Part shown: piece after piece, positions 5,755-5,915 of the stretch
How the letters are laid out: each line of letters opens with the position of its first letter
Numbering within the stretch: position 1 is the stretch's first letter
Assembly (NCBI GenBank): GCA_012798485.1
Contig: JAAZND010000090.1
Span: 1 to 5,915 of the forward strand
Direction: 5' to 3'
DNA: 5,915 nucleotides
Source of the DNA: Candidatus Beckwithbacteria bacterium
Lineage (GTDB): Bacteria; Patescibacteriota; Microgenomatia; UBA1400; UBA1449
Position numbers and translations under genes: made by a program
The notes under the pieces: generated by a model
Told to the model about the DNA's origin: nothing
Seen by the model: only the letters and a program-made list of their open reading frames with translations
Databases searched by the model: none

Positions 5755-5915
5755 TTATTTTTTATACTTTATTATTGCTAGTATTATCACTTGTCCTACA
5801 ATGAAAAAAGGCACTGCCAAAATCGCTCCAACTACACCACCTAAAGTCATTCCAATCATCAGAGAAAAAAGCGTCACTAAGGGATTTAGTCCCACTGATT
5901 TTTTCATCACCATAG
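5755..5915 (-). CDS. AI-2E/PerM-family membrane transporter, C-terminal end (5' part outside window)
   Basis: On the - strand a frame enters from the window end and stops at TAA (5757-5755), giving the last 52 residues. It reads KKSVGLNPLVTLFSLMIG, then GVVGAILAVPFF and a hydrophobic run ending in the basic tail IKYKK. The pattern VGLxPLVxLxxLxxG...GxxGAxLAVP is the C-terminal signature of the AI-2E exporter-like family (YdiK/PerM/TqsA-type, formerly DUF20): a short segment followed by the last two transmembrane helices, about residues 11-28 and 29-48. Members are polytopic inner-membrane proteins variously linked to export of signalling molecules or ion antiport; the substrate cannot be inferred. 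The gene converges on lon and shares its terminator. Family assignment rests on this short tail only. Confidence 0.8.
   Translation of the reverse strand, partial: MVMKKSVGLNPLVTLFSLMIGMTLGGVVGAILAVPFFIVGQVIILAIIKYKK

Overview
The window is about two-thirds A+T by eye, gene-dense and bacterial. It carries five intact or partial protein genes on the + strand, one + strand gene broken by a single stop codon, and the tail of one gene on the - strand. Start sites almost completely lack Shine-Dalgarno sequences, and genes are short and tightly packed. Together with the family mix, this would fit a Candidate Phyla Radiation (Patescibacteria) genome, but no taxonomic marker is present and the assignment is only a guess. 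TAG, TAA and TGA all end genes here (TGA ends the yjjX-like gene), so the standard bacterial code applies.

Layout. 1-465: 3' end of an unrecognised gene. 498-935: dtd, D-aminoacyl-tRNA deacylase. 936-1077: a 142-base gap holding a REP-like hairpin (947-981) and a 57-base imperfect palindrome made of 7-base units (1014-1070). 1078-2226: HD-domain phosphohydrolase with a TTG start. 2230-2652: Nudix hydrolase reading frame interrupted by an in-frame TAA at codon 30. 2661-3182: YjjX-family inosine/xanthosine triphosphatase. 3183-3299: promoter/leader region of lon, with a CIRCE-like inverted repeat. 3300-5690: lon protease. 5709-5738: strong two-way terminator. 5755-5915 (-): C-terminal end of an AI-2E/PerM-family membrane protein, convergent with lon.

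How the genes work together. The HD, Nudix and YjjX genes are 3 and 8 bases apart and look like one operon. Nudix and YjjX families clean non-canonical or damaged nucleotides, the HD family hydrolyses (d)NTPs or related phosphate esters, Dtd removes D-amino acids from tRNA, and Lon degrades damaged proteins. The stretch therefore reads as a small quality-control neighbourhood. The points most worth a second look are the CIRCE-like operator lying on a candidate lon promoter, the single-codon break in an otherwise perfect Nudix gene, and the heptad palindrome next to the TTG start of the HD gene. I found no convincing evidence of a wholly new system.
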